Made by a program: the position numbers and the translations under genes | Shown: positions 23,846-31,740 of the stretch, in pieces | Layout: every line of letters starts with the position of its first letter | Position numbering within the stretch: the first letter of the stretch is position 1 | NCBI GenBank assembly: GCA_018397065.1 | Contig: JAGTRI010000010.1 | Location: forward strand, 1-43,213 | Source of the DNA: Candidatus Bathyarchaeota archaeon | Lineage (GTDB): Archaea > Thermoproteota > Bathyarchaeia > Bathyarchaeales > DTEX01 | Length of the DNA stretch: 43,213 nucleotides | Direction of reading: 5' to 3' | Notes under the pieces: model-generated | Seen by the model: only the letters and a program-made list of their open reading frames with translations | What the model was told of the DNA's origin: nothing | Database searches by the model: none

Positions 23846-25078
23846 CTAGATTCCGTGATGCTTGTTTATTTCTTCTTCGTACTGGCTTATTTTGCCTGAT
23901 TCTACGTCGTCAACTTTTACGGATTTTCGGGCGATTGACGACTCAATTAGCGCATATGCAGCTGCTAGGTCGCGCAGTCCTTCCTTTCCGCTTGTCTCCA
24001 TTTCTCTTCGTTCTTTTATGGCTTTTAGGAACTCAAGGGTTTCAAGAGCCATCGCGTCCTTTATGCCGAGTGGGAAAAACCTTTCCTTGGTTTCTTTTTT
24101 CGCTTGTTTTTCGAAAAGCTTGGTTATGTCCTCTTTTGTTCCGTCGTCTAATATGAGAGTGTTACCTTTTATGCATCCCTTTGTTCCATAGATTATTCTG
24201 GGTATTGCGAATGCTTCTCCATGTCCTCCCCAAGAGAAAAAGTGTTGTCCTACCGCCCCGTTCTTATATTTTAGTAAGCCGAAAAATGAGTCGTCAACGT
24301 CGCTTTCAATTTTTTCAATTATTTTTCCCGCTTCGTTTTTTGTAAATCTTTCTTTTTCTAGAATTTCAGTTGAGCTTAACACTTCGTCGATTTCGCCGCA
24401 TGTGTACCGTAGGAAGTCTAGCAGGTGAACTCCCACGTCTATTGTTGCTCCGCCTCCAGCAAGCATCTTTTTATGTCTCCATCCAGTTTCAGCTACTATT
24501 TTGTTTGGAGACCAGTAGCCTCCTATTGAGCCGCTGAGGGTGACTTGTACGTTGCCGATGTAACCTTGCTCGATTATCCATTTTGTTATTCTCACATCTT
24601 CGTAGTATCTTAGGTTCTCGGCGACGCCAAGTACGACGCCTTGTTTTTCAGCTGCTTCGACCATTTTGCGTGCTGCCTTTACGGTTAGGGCGAAGGGTTT
24701 CTCAACTAAGACGTGCTTTCCAGCTTCTATGCATTTTAGTGCTATTTCGTGGTGTGAGAAGACAGAGGTGTAGATTTCAACGGCATCTATGTTGGATTTT
24801 CGGAGCATTTCTTTATAATCACTGTAGGCTTCGACGTCTACGTCTTTTTGAAAGTCTGAAATGTAGATTGGGGGCCTGTTCATCGGATCTCCTGGAGGGC
24901 CAACGGGCTTGATTGGTGGAATTCCTTCTTTGGGGCTTAGGAACCTTTTTGCGTCTTCGATTTTTCGTGCTGATAGCGCTGTGATTCTGGCGTCTATGCC
25001 TTTTTCAATTAAGGCCTTGTATCCGTATAAGTGAGCGGGCATAATGTGGCCGCAGCCGATCAGTCCTACTTTTATCAT
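23846..25078 (-). CDS. Gfo/Idh/MocA family oxidoreductase
   Basis: Dehydrogenase of 410 residues. The Rossmann opening is MIKVGLIGCGHIMPAHLYGY, the EKP motif is VLVEKPFAL, then AENLRYYEDVRITKWIIEQG and GGGATIDVGVHLLDFLRY with the catalytic-site histidine. A loop rich in proline (GIPPIKPVGPPGDPMNRPPIY, about 55-75) is inserted after the third strand. Start ATG 25078 follows GAGAGGACTT, and the upstream ATG at 25093 is less suited. A minus-strand TATA at 25140-25131 gives it its own promoter. It is the first of four tightly spaced genes (with ROK, PIG-L, amidohydrolase). Confidence 0.9.
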   Translation of the reverse strand: MIKVGLIGCGHIMPAHLYGYKALIEKGIDARITALSARKIEDAKRFLSPKEGIPPIKPVGPPGDPMNRPPIYISDFQKDVDVEAYSDYKEMLRKSNIDAVEIYTSVFSHHEIALKCIEAGKHVLVEKPFALTVKAARKMVEAAEKQGVVLGVAENLRYYEDVRITKWIIEQGYIGNVQVTLSGSIGGYWSPNKIVAETGWRHKKMLAGGGATIDVGVHLLDFLRYTCGEIDEVLSSTEILEKERFTKNEAGKIIEKIESDVDDSFFGLLKYKNGAVGQHFFSWGGHGEAFAIPRIIYGTKGCIKGNTLILDDGTKEDITKLFEKQAKKETKERFFPLGIKDAMALETLEFLKAIKERREMETSGKEGLRDLAAAYALIESSIARKSVKVDDVESGKISQYEEEINKHHGI

Positions 25079-25130
25079 ATTAAGTCCTCTCATGAAAGGT
25101 TTTTTTGTATATGAATTATTCAGTTTTCTT

Positions 25131-25140
25131 TTTTATAAGT
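25131..25140 (-). promoter_or_regulatory. TATA box of the Gfo/Idh/MocA-ROK-PIG-L cluster
   Basis: ACTTATAAAA on the minus strand predicts a start near 25110 and a leader of about 30 nt with a Shine-Dalgarno. A second, stronger-looking TATA (CTATATATAAC, about 25267-25257) lies further upstream in the T/G-rich stretch. Confidence 0.5.
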
Positions 25141-25311
25141 TAACATTGGTTGCTTCTACTTCGGCATTATGTTTGTGTATTCTGGGTTTTGCAGTTTTGT
25201 CAAAGTTTTAGCGGTAGGGTCTCTTTTTGTGTGCATGTTGTTGAGGGGGAGGGGGGTTATATATAGTCTGGTCATCTTTTTTGGCCATTTTTGTGTTTTT
25301 TGGGTTATTTT

Positions 25312-26487
25312 TTATTCATATTTTCCGTATTGTTTGACTATTTTGTATGCGTAGTTGAGGTTTTCAGCTGGGGTGTTTGGGGCTACGTTGTTTCCTTCTC
25401 CGAACACAAATTTTTTCCCCAAGGTTACTTTGGATCTTATTATTTTCAGGGTTTCTTGTTTGATTTTTTGTTTTGGTCCTTCGTACAGTGTGGCTATGTG
25501 CAGGTTGCCTCTTATGATTACGTCTTCTCCTAGAATTTCTCGGGCTTTTTCGAGGTTCAGCGGAAAGCCTGTGTCAAGCCACCTTATGTGAAGTTCGTCT
25601 CTTAGTGTTTCGAGGTGCTGCTCCACTGCTCCGCAAAGGTGGATTCCGGGTCTTCCGATGCAGAAGGTTTCGACGATTTTTTTGTGAAGTGGAAGGACGA
25701 ATCTTGCGTATGCCTTCGGTGACAGGAGCTGTATGCAGTCGTCTGCGAAGCCGAAGCCTTTGTATGGGAAGCTGATGCCAATAAATTTGTGCCAAGCCTT
25801 CATTCTTTCAATCAATGCGTCTGTTACGAACCACAGAAAGTCCTGTGTAAACTCTGGGTCTTTGTAGAGGTGCCTCAGGATTTCTCCGCCTGTGATGTTA
25901 ACCGCGATTGTGAAGGGCCCATCTGTCCCCGTTGGCGTGCCTATGTTTCCAAGAGGCGCCCCTTTGAAGGTGAAGCCTTCGCTTCTTTTTTCCACAAAGT
26001 GTTCGTAGAACCTTTTCGCTTTAGCCATTAATCCTCCAAACGGGTCTGGAATTCCTTGAGCAACGAAGTTTTTCATTTCTTCTTTGGTTTTGAGAAAGGG
26101 TTTGACGTCTGGCACGTTCTTTTCCGTGAAGAGAATTGGTGCTCCAAGCCAGGCTGACTCGTAGACGTTTTGGAAGTGGACGCTTATGTCCCATTTTTTT
26201 GGAGTTCCCATCTCCCAATCGCACCAGACATTATGTCTCCGCCAATGCTCGAATTCAAGCTCAGCTCTAAGCATGACGTCTGGGTTTTCGAAGCATTCTT
26301 TGAAGGTGATGCCTGAAACGTTCAGAGATTGATTAAGAACAAACATTTTGTAGCTCATAGACCACTGGACGGGAATTCTACTTGGCTTTCCATCTTCTAG
26401 GTCTTTCCAGAGCTTCGCCACTTCCGCGTTGTGCTCTTCAAAATCCACGTTGCCTTTGCTTTGAGGATCCTTAGCCGATTTTTTCAT
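25312..26487 (-). CDS. uroporphyrinogen decarboxylase-family protein (MtaA/CmuA-like)
   Basis: 391-residue TIM-barrel protein of the URO-D superfamily. In archaea these are more often corrinoid or coenzyme-M methyltransferases than haem enzymes. The zinc-ligand motif HxC is present as GIHLCGAVEQH, followed by IRGNLHIATLYEGP and the C-terminal FGEGNNVAPNTPAENL. The arginine-rich porphyrin-binding N terminus of HemE is missing. It is preceded by an operator-like inverted repeat (26531-26550) and lies between a winged helix regulator and the sugar cluster, so it may act on a methylated sugar or other methylated substrate. ATG 26487 follows GGAG. No corrinoid protein is present in the window. Confidence 0.85.
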   Translation of the reverse strand: MKKSAKDPQSKGNVDFEEHNAEVAKLWKDLEDGKPSRIPVQWSMSYKMFVLNQSLNVSGITFKECFENPDVMLRAELEFEHWRRHNVWCDWEMGTPKKWDISVHFQNVYESAWLGAPILFTEKNVPDVKPFLKTKEEMKNFVAQGIPDPFGGLMAKAKRFYEHFVEKRSEGFTFKGAPLGNIGTPTGTDGPFTIAVNITGGEILRHLYKDPEFTQDFLWFVTDALIERMKAWHKFIGISFPYKGFGFADDCIQLLSPKAYARFVLPLHKKIVETFCIGRPGIHLCGAVEQHLETLRDELHIRWLDTGFPLNLEKAREILGEDVIIRGNLHIATLYEGPKQKIKQETLKIIRSKVTLGKKFVFGEGNNVAPNTPAENLNYAYKIVKQYGKYE

Positions 26488-26530
26488 TGAACTTGTCTCC
26501 GTTCTTGTTTGATGCCTAATATGTGTGTGA

Positions 26531-26550
26531 ACAGTTAGCTTGACAACTGT
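26531..26550. promoter_or_regulatory. operator-like inverted repeat ACAGTT-N8-AACTGT
   Basis: Perfect 6-bp arms with an 8-bp spacer, 44-63 nt before the URO-D-like start. The minus-strand TATA-like CATATACAG overlaps its distal edge (26556-26548), so a bound protein would block transcription. The winged helix protein encoded at 26668-26928 is the obvious candidate. Confidence 0.5.
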
Positions 26551-26667
26551 ATATGGGCTTTTGCCTTAAAATGCTTGTTTCGAATATCTTCAACAGAAAG
26601 TGTTAATAAAAAAGGGGGGGCAAGCATTCTTCGGCTAATACAATGTGCTAAGCTTGGCTGTTTTCGG

Positions 26668-26928
26668 CTACTTGATTTCGATAAGTTCCATGGCTTCGTT
26701 AAAGTAGTTAAGGACGTTCATACCTTTCTCGGTGATTCTGTAAATAACATGCGTTCCCTGCTTTTCCAGCGTAATAAGGTTCTGCTCCATCATGGCGTCG
26801 AGAACCTGCATCAGAGGCTTCCAAGAGAGGTTAGTCCTGTACATGATGCGGGTAGGCTTGTGCACTTCCTTCCTTATGGCTTGCAGCACGTCGAGGTAGA
26901 TTTCAATCCGTGACCGTTTGGAGCTCAC
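26668..26928 (-). CDS. winged helix DNA-binding protein, HTH_45/COG3432 type
   Basis: 86-residue archaeal regulator starting M-S-S-K-R-S-R-I-E-I-Y, the usual opening of the COG3432 (Sso10a-like) family. The winged helix runs through LDVLQAIRKEVHKPTRIMYRTNLSW, PLMQVLDAMMEQNLI and THVIYRITEKGMNVL, ending in a helix likely to dimerise. Start GTG 26928 is 6 nt after AGGTG; the GTG at 26937 lies inside that ribosome-binding site. The next gene downstream, the URO-D-like one, is 180 nt away with an inverted repeat on its promoter. No signal domain is seen. Confidence 0.87.
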   Translation of the reverse strand: MSSKRSRIEIYLDVLQAIRKEVHKPTRIMYRTNLSWKPLMQVLDAMMEQNLITLEKQGTHVIYRITEKGMNVLNYFNEAMELIEIK

Positions 26929-27106
26929 CCTAAACACCTAGCAGATACCAATAACTAAAATACATAAAAGACAATGTGCGTAGCTCAACCACACACAAAA
27001 CAAACAGCAATATAGTCTCCAAAATGCTTAGACATATTTTTGGTTAAATTTAGAGGCGTTGTTGCCTTTTCTCTGTTCAACATCAGATTACGAAGGAATG
27101 AAAACT

Positions 27107-27116
27107 TCTATAAGGT
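27107..27116 (+). promoter_or_regulatory. TATA box of the nuclease-methyltransferase pair
   Basis: TTCTATAAGG centred near 27112 predicts a transcript start near 27138. AGGTG at 27138-27142 then lies 11 nt before ATG 27154. No operator-like repeat is apparent. Confidence 0.45.
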
Positions 27117-27153
27117 ATTTTTACGTTTTAGAATTGTAGGTGTAATGTTTTAG

Positions 27154-27759
27154 ATGAGCATAAGGGAAGAAAATCTGAATGTAATGTTGTCTGAGCTTTT
27201 AACAGAGAAGGGGCTTAAGGCTTTAGGAGAAGTTATTATAAGGAAAAGGAAGGGGCGGTTTGAGCCTGATGTCTTGATAGAGCTTAATGGTGTTCGTATA
27301 GTTATAGAGGGAAAAAAGGCTGGCTTATGGAATGAGTTGGTTGAGATTTGCCAGAACAGGTTGGATAATAACGTTTGCGACTTATGCATGATGGTTGAGT
27401 ACGTTGATTGTAAAGTTAGTACTCTTTCTCCTAATCAAGCTGACATAAAGGATGCTCTTCTTCGAGGTAGATTTAACGTTGGCTTTTTATCATACATTGA
27501 TAGGGCTGGTCTAGACAAGTGGACTGGTGTCGCATCTAAGCCAGAGCAATACATGGATGTTGGTTTTGATGACCTATTGACCTATTTGATGAGCGTCTAC
27601 AGCAGGGTGGTCAGCACGGATATCATAAATCCTGTCATAAAAAAGATGAATGAAGTTTTGACCGATTTTTCGACTAAACTATCCTCTACGGTTAACATTG
27701 AGCGTCTGAAAGACGTGTTAGAGTTGAAAGAAACAGGGGAAGAGGAAGATGGGGAGTAA
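27154..27759 (+). CDS. PD-(D/E)XK nuclease-like protein, partner of an adenine methyltransferase
   Basis: 201-residue protein with a restriction-nuclease-like active site: P38-D39 in RFEPDVLIELNG, then the E52-x-K54 of VIEGKK after a hydrophobic strand (VRIV). The N-terminal helix carries E6/E14, which could supply the remaining acidic ligand. The C-terminal half is helical (DLLTYLMSVYSRVVSTDIINPVIKKMNEVLTDF) and may contact the methyltransferase. The stop overlaps the next gene by 11 nt, showing translational coupling. A named family is not recognised. It has no helicase or DNA-binding domain of its own, so specificity must come from the partner. The active-site reading is by eye. Confidence 0.72.
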   Translation: MSIREENLNVMLSELLTEKGLKALGEVIIRKRKGRFEPDVLIELNGVRIVIEGKKAGLWNELVEICQNRLDNNVCDLCMMVEYVDCKVSTLSPNQADIKDALLRGRFNVGFLSYIDRAGLDKWTGVASKPEQYMDVGFDDLLTYLMSVYSRVVSTDIINPVIKKMNEVLTDFSTKLSSTVNIERLKDVLELKETGEEEDGE

Positions 27760-30013
27760 GGAAGATACTCATAAGTTAATTTCAACTGCTGGTCTTTTAC
27801 TCGTTGATGCTTTGGTTTTTCATGAGATTATTGCTGCCCTTCATAAAAAGGTGCCCACGCTTTCGATGTTGTTAAGCTCTTCGAATCTTAAGAAGGAGCT
27901 GGAAAATTCTTGGCAGTATATAATTGACGAAATTAACTACGAACCTGTTTTGGATATAACTTTGAGTATTATTAGGAACATCCCTGCTAGTCCTGTGGTG
28001 GATGAACAGCTTAGATTGCTTGGGAATCTAGCATACGACATAGCTTCTTCAAAAGTTTTGTTGAAGCATGATTTGTTTGGCCGAATTTATCACAGGCTAC
28101 TCTTGGGAAACCTTGTAAAGTATCATGCAACTTATTATACGTCGATACCTGCTGCTCGGTTATTAGCCAGACTTTTGATAAATCTTCCTTCAAGTTTGGA
28201 TGCTGAGAAGGTTCCACCTGTTTATGGAGATGAGCCTTTTCGGGTTGTTGATTTTGCATGCGGGTCTGGTACGCTTCTTTCAGCTGTATACAAGGAGTTG
28301 GATGCTAAACACAGGATTGAAAGTGAACAAGTTAGGGTAGATGACTTACACAGGTATTTGATTGAGGAGGGGATCTGGGGATTCGATGTGCTTCATCACG
28401 CTATCCACTTGGCAGCAACCGTCTTGTCTCTTCATAACCCTATTCCGGTTAAGGCTTCAAGGCTGTTTGCCCTAAGGTTGGGTGAATCTAAGTATTTAGG
28501 CAGCGTTAACTTTTTGGATTCGCCAAACATTGGGCAGGGTATGTTGCTTACAGGAGCGGTGAGGGCGGAGGGTGAATCTGTAAGTGTCTCTCGGCGAGAA
28601 GCCCAGACAATTGCTCTTCCTAACTTTCATGTTTGCATAATGAATCCTCCGTTTACGAGGAGTGTTGGCGGAAATCTTTTGTTTGGTTCGTTGCCTAAAA
28701 AAGACCGAGCTTCACTTCAAAGGACGCTTGGGCAACTACTTAGAGAAAAGGGGCTTTCTGGCATAGGTCAAGCTGGCCTTGGAGCGGTTTTTGTTTTTGT
28801 TGCTGACAAGTATCTTGTGAATAATGGCAGAATGGGGCTTGTTTTGCCCAGAGCAGTTTTATCTGGTGTTTCTTGGCAGAAAGTCCGGGACAAGCTCTTA
28901 AAAGATTATCATGTTGAGTACATAATTACTAGCTATGAGGTTAACAACCAGTGGAATTTTAGCGAGAACACTGACCTAAGCGAGGTTCTTCTTGTCGCAA
29001 GAAAGATATGCAATGATGATTCTCGGTATACGTTTTTTGTTAATTTGTGGAAGAAGCCTTCAAACGAGTTGGAATCCATTTATCTGGGTACTCAGCTTAA
29101 ACAGCTTTATGGCAGCGCTAAGCTTTATGACGTAGAAAACTCGAATGCTTCTCCATATCATCTGAAGCTACATGGAAAGAAGATTGGTGAAGTCTATTCC
29201 GCAAAACTTACAGAAAACAACTTCGGCGTCTTCAACATTTTTTCTCAGATGGAACTTAACAGGGTAATGCTCTTTCTCAGAAAAGGCATAGTGTATCTTC
29301 CAGATAAGGGAATCGTCGGAAACATACGTCTATCAACACTATCAAAACTAAAAGCTGAAATCGGACCAGATGTGAGACAGGTTCATGCAACCTTTAGGGT
29401 TAGCAACACTGCAGCTGGCTCTATTTATAAAGCATTTTGGGGCTACGATTCAAGCATAACCAAAACAATCTTACAATCGCCAAATGCATATTTGGAACCT
29501 AAGAATGCCGGGCAAGCACGTGAACTGTGGAATAAACGCGGGAGACTATTGATAGTGGAAAGAGCTTGGTTAAGCACTTACACCGTGTTGGCGACATACT
29601 TAGATGAAGAAGTCCTGTCTAATGTTTGGTGGCCGGTCAAGGTTGACGAGGAAACCGCAAAGGTCTTAGTGATTTGGCTTAACTCGACTTTCGGTATTTT
29701 ATTGTTATTGTCAATTGCAGAAGTAACTCGAGGACCTTGGGTAAAGTTCAAAAAGGATCATCTTTGGGATATGCCCATATTGGATGTTAATAGAATAGGG
29801 CGAAAAGCGTTTAACAAGCTTCTAGGCTTATATGACGAGGAATTTCGTGGAAAAAGGGTTTACGAACTGCCTTTGAAAGCTCTTCCTAAAGAGTTTGCCG
29901 AACCATTTGCGAGAAAAATCATTGATGACAAAATTTGCAACGCTTTAGGCTTTGAGTTCAAATTAGATGCACTTTACGAGCTACTCTCAAAAGAACCAAT
30001 GCTGACCGGATAA
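27749..30013 (+). CDS. N6-adenine DNA methyltransferase of type I/IIG style
   Basis: 754-residue SAM-dependent DNA methyltransferase. The N-terminal helical region (about 1-160) ends in the pre-motif GRIYHRLLLGNLVKYHATYYTS. Motif I is VVDFACGSGTL (167-177) and motif IV is CIMNPPFTRS (296-305), giving the order of gamma-class N6-adenine enzymes. Later come FVFVADKYLVNNGRMGLVLPRAVL and a C-terminal domain (about 480-754) with SPNAYLEPKNAG and NSTFGILLLLSIAEVTRGPWVKF. This domain is probably the target-recognition part, as in type IIG enzymes. No separate HsdS-like subunit and no HsdR helicase flanks it. It starts at ATG 27749 after a purine-rich stretch inside the nuclease gene. Confidence 0.88.
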   Translation: MGSKEDTHKLISTAGLLLVDALVFHEIIAALHKKVPTLSMLLSSSNLKKELENSWQYIIDEINYEPVLDITLSIIRNIPASPVVDEQLRLLGNLAYDIASSKVLLKHDLFGRIYHRLLLGNLVKYHATYYTSIPAARLLARLLINLPSSLDAEKVPPVYGDEPFRVVDFACGSGTLLSAVYKELDAKHRIESEQVRVDDLHRYLIEEGIWGFDVLHHAIHLAATVLSLHNPIPVKASRLFALRLGESKYLGSVNFLDSPNIGQGMLLTGAVRAEGESVSVSRREAQTIALPNFHVCIMNPPFTRSVGGNLLFGSLPKKDRASLQRTLGQLLREKGLSGIGQAGLGAVFVFVADKYLVNNGRMGLVLPRAVLSGVSWQKVRDKLLKDYHVEYIITSYEVNNQWNFSENTDLSEVLLVARKICNDDSRYTFFVNLWKKPSNELESIYLGTQLKQLYGSAKLYDVENSNASPYHLKLHGKKIGEVYSAKLTENNFGVFNIFSQMELNRVMLFLRKGIVYLPDKGIVGNIRLSTLSKLKAEIGPDVRQVHATFRVSNTAAGSIYKAFWGYDSSITKTILQSPNAYLEPKNAGQARELWNKRGRLLIVERAWLSTYTVLATYLDEEVLSNVWWPVKVDEETAKVLVIWLNSTFGILLLLSIAEVTRGPWVKFKKDHLWDMPILDVNRIGRKAFNKLLGLYDEEFRGKRVYELPLKALPKEFAEPFARKIIDDKICNALGFEFKLDALYELLSKEPMLTG

Positions 30014-30160
30014 TGCCCTTTCTACCTAGCAAAAACTTCGTTTCAAATGGATATTTGGAAAACAAAAAACGAACTAATGAATTTTCTTTAGCCAAAAAAA
30101 GAAATACCACGAAATCAAATATACTTTGCTTGATACAACAAACATGGAGCAAGATGAGAA

Positions 30161-30688
30161 ATGGAGTTTTTTGATGTTGTTCGGACTCGTCGCAGTGTGC
30201 GTTCGTACAAGCCTGACGTGGTTCCTGAGGAGGTTTTGAACCGTGTTTTGGAGGCTGTCCGCGTTGCGCCTAGTGGAAGTAACCGTCAGCCTTGGCGGTT
30301 CATAATAGTCAAGGACGAGGCTGTTAAGCAAAGGCTTGTTCCAGCTTGCGGAGGCCAAAGGTGGCTGGCTGAGGCTCCGGTTGTCGTTGTGGCTTGCGGA
30401 AAAGTTTTCGACTATAACCGAGGAGGCTATATGGGCGAACACAGCATGCTAGTGGATGTAAGCATCGCGATGACGCATTTGATTCTAGCAGCTAGAAACG
30501 AGGGGCTTGGCACATGCTGGATAGGCATGTTCGACAACAACGAGGTCAAAAAGATACTAGGCATCCCTGAAGGCTGGAACGTCGTCGGATTGACGCCGCT
30601 CGGCTACCCGAAAGCTGGAGAAAAAGCCTTCACTGAGCCCGGTCCGCGAAACAAGCTTTCCGAAATCGTCTCAACCGACAGGTTCTAG
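30161..30688 (+). CDS. nitroreductase family flavoprotein
   Basis: FMN-dependent NAD(P)H oxidoreductase of 175 residues. The opening RTRRSVRSYKPD is the conserved FMN-phosphate-binding region, then APSGSNRQPWRFIIV and the C-terminal part LGTCWIGMF and VGLTPLGYP. Members reduce nitroaromatics, flavins or enones; the natural substrate is not predictable. It begins a plus-strand group (with the CoA-binding and CYTH genes) after a 147-bp gap following the methyltransferase. The base composition changes here to a visibly more GC-rich style. Confidence 0.92.
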   Translation: MEFFDVVRTRRSVRSYKPDVVPEEVLNRVLEAVRVAPSGSNRQPWRFIIVKDEAVKQRLVPACGGQRWLAEAPVVVVACGKVFDYNRGGYMGEHSMLVDVSIAMTHLILAARNEGLGTCWIGMFDNNEVKKILGIPEGWNVVGLTPLGYPKAGEKAFTEPGPRNKLSEIVSTDRF

Positions 30689-30739
30689 CTTTACTCGCTG
30701 TTAGAAAAGGGGAAGGGAAAAGCCATCAGTCTGGAACTT

Positions 30740-31132
30740 ATGCGCCGCATGGTAGACGAGAAGAATGTCGTCGCCGTGGCTGGAGCCAACGAGAACACGG
30801 AAAAATACGGTCACATAGTCTACAGAGACCTCAAACAGGCAGGATACAAGGTTTACCCCGTTAACCCGAACACGGAAAAGGTTCTAGGAGACAAGTGTTA
30901 CCCAAACCTCAGGTCGCTGCCGCAGAAGCCTGACGTAGTCAACCTCGTTGTCCCCCCAAAAGTCACAGAACAAATCGTGCAAGAATGCAGCCAACTCGGC
31001 ATAACAATGGTTTGGATGCAGCCAGGAAGCGAATCGGAGAAAGCCGTAGAATTCTGCCACAAAAACGGCATCCACGTAATCCACGGCGAATGCATCATGG
31101 TTCAAAGAAGGCGGCTAAAGCAGCAAACGTGA
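30740..31132 (+). CDS. CoA-binding domain protein (YccU-like)
   Basis: Small Rossmann-fold protein of 130 residues of the CoA_binding_2 family. VVAVAGANENTEKYGHIVYRDLKQAGYKVYPVNPN is the classic opening. DVVNLVVPPKVT and IHVIHGECIMVQ complete the fold. The usual role is CoA binding, but the cellular function of the stand-alone protein is unknown. The predicted start ATG 30740 follows the nitroreductase stop by 51 nt. The CYTH gene comes 15 nt downstream, so the three are likely co-transcribed. Confidence 0.92.
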   Translation: MRRMVDEKNVVAVAGANENTEKYGHIVYRDLKQAGYKVYPVNPNTEKVLGDKCYPNLRSLPQKPDVVNLVVPPKVTEQIVQECSQLGITMVWMQPGSESEKAVEFCHKNGIHVIHGECIMVQRRRLKQQT

Positions 31133-31147
31133 AAGAGAAAGAAGGAC

Positions 31148-31708
31148 ATGCTGAACCATAAGCCGATAGAGACAACGATTGTGGAGCTCAAAGCCAAAGT
31201 AGACAGCCTTCAACCGTTTAAGGAAAAACTTAGGTCATTAGGCGCCGAGTACGTTGGAACCTTCCGACAAATCGACACCTACTTCGAGGTTCCGCAGGGA
31301 AGACTGAAGATCAGAGAAACCGAAGGCAAGAACGAGGCGCTTCTTGTCTACTACGAGAGACCAGACATCCAAGACATCAAGCAAAGCCAAGTTTTCCTCA
31401 CCGAACTTCCGAAGCCCCAGTTCACGAAGCAATTCCTCAAAAAGGCGTTACGCACAAAAACCGTCGTCGACAAGCAGCGGGCGATCTACCGTCTTGAAGG
31501 CACACAGATACACCTCGACGAAGTCCAAGGCCTCGGAACCTACGTCGAATTCGAGAAACCCGCAGAAAACACGCCTGAAGACACAAAAAAGGCACACATA
31601 GACCTAGAAAAACTCATGAGAACACTAGGCTTAAAAGCAGATAACCTCCAGAAAGGCAGCTACAGCGACCTATTGCTGCAACAAACAACAAAAAGAAAAG
31701 CCACGTAA
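31148..31708 (+). CDS. CYTH domain protein, class IV adenylate cyclase-like (CyaB)
   Basis: 186-residue protein of the CyaB-type CYTH superfamily, which bind long polyphosphorylated or triphosphate substrates. The N-terminal strand is T-I-V-E-L-K-A-K-V: the canonical ExExK motif reads I11-x-E13-x-K15, so the first glutamate is lost. Other family residues are present (DTYFEVPQGRLKIRE, AIYRLEGTQIHLDEVQGLGTYVEFEK, LKADNLQKGSYSDLL). Adenylate cyclase activity is therefore uncertain, and thiamine-triphosphatase-like or binding roles are possible. It is the third gene of the nitroreductase group. Confidence 0.86.
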   Translation: MLNHKPIETTIVELKAKVDSLQPFKEKLRSLGAEYVGTFRQIDTYFEVPQGRLKIRETEGKNEALLVYYERPDIQDIKQSQVFLTELPKPQFTKQFLKKALRTKTVVDKQRAIYRLEGTQIHLDEVQGLGTYVEFEKPAENTPEDTKKAHIDLEKLMRTLGLKADNLQKGSYSDLLLQQTTKRKAT

Positions 31709-31740
31709 CGCAATAGAAAAGAAAAAGAGGATGCTTAAGC

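Noticed and set aside
23821-24191. Plus-strand ORFs opposite the second Gfo/Idh/MocA gene
   Set aside because: They are antisense shadows; the minus-strand frame has complete family motifs.
25169-25591. Plus-strand hydrophobic ORFs resembling membrane proteins
   Set aside because: They come from the T/G-rich composition and overlap the URO-D-like coding region in the opposite strand. No ribosome-binding site or family motif is present.
20258-26928. Prophage or transposon origin of the sugar cluster
   Set aside because: No integrase, transposase, terminal inverted repeats, target duplication or tRNA attachment site was seen.
27154-30013. Complete type I restriction system or BREX/DISARM locus
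   Set aside because: No HsdR-type helicase, no HsdS, no PglZ, BrxC or DrmA/B-like gene is present on either side.
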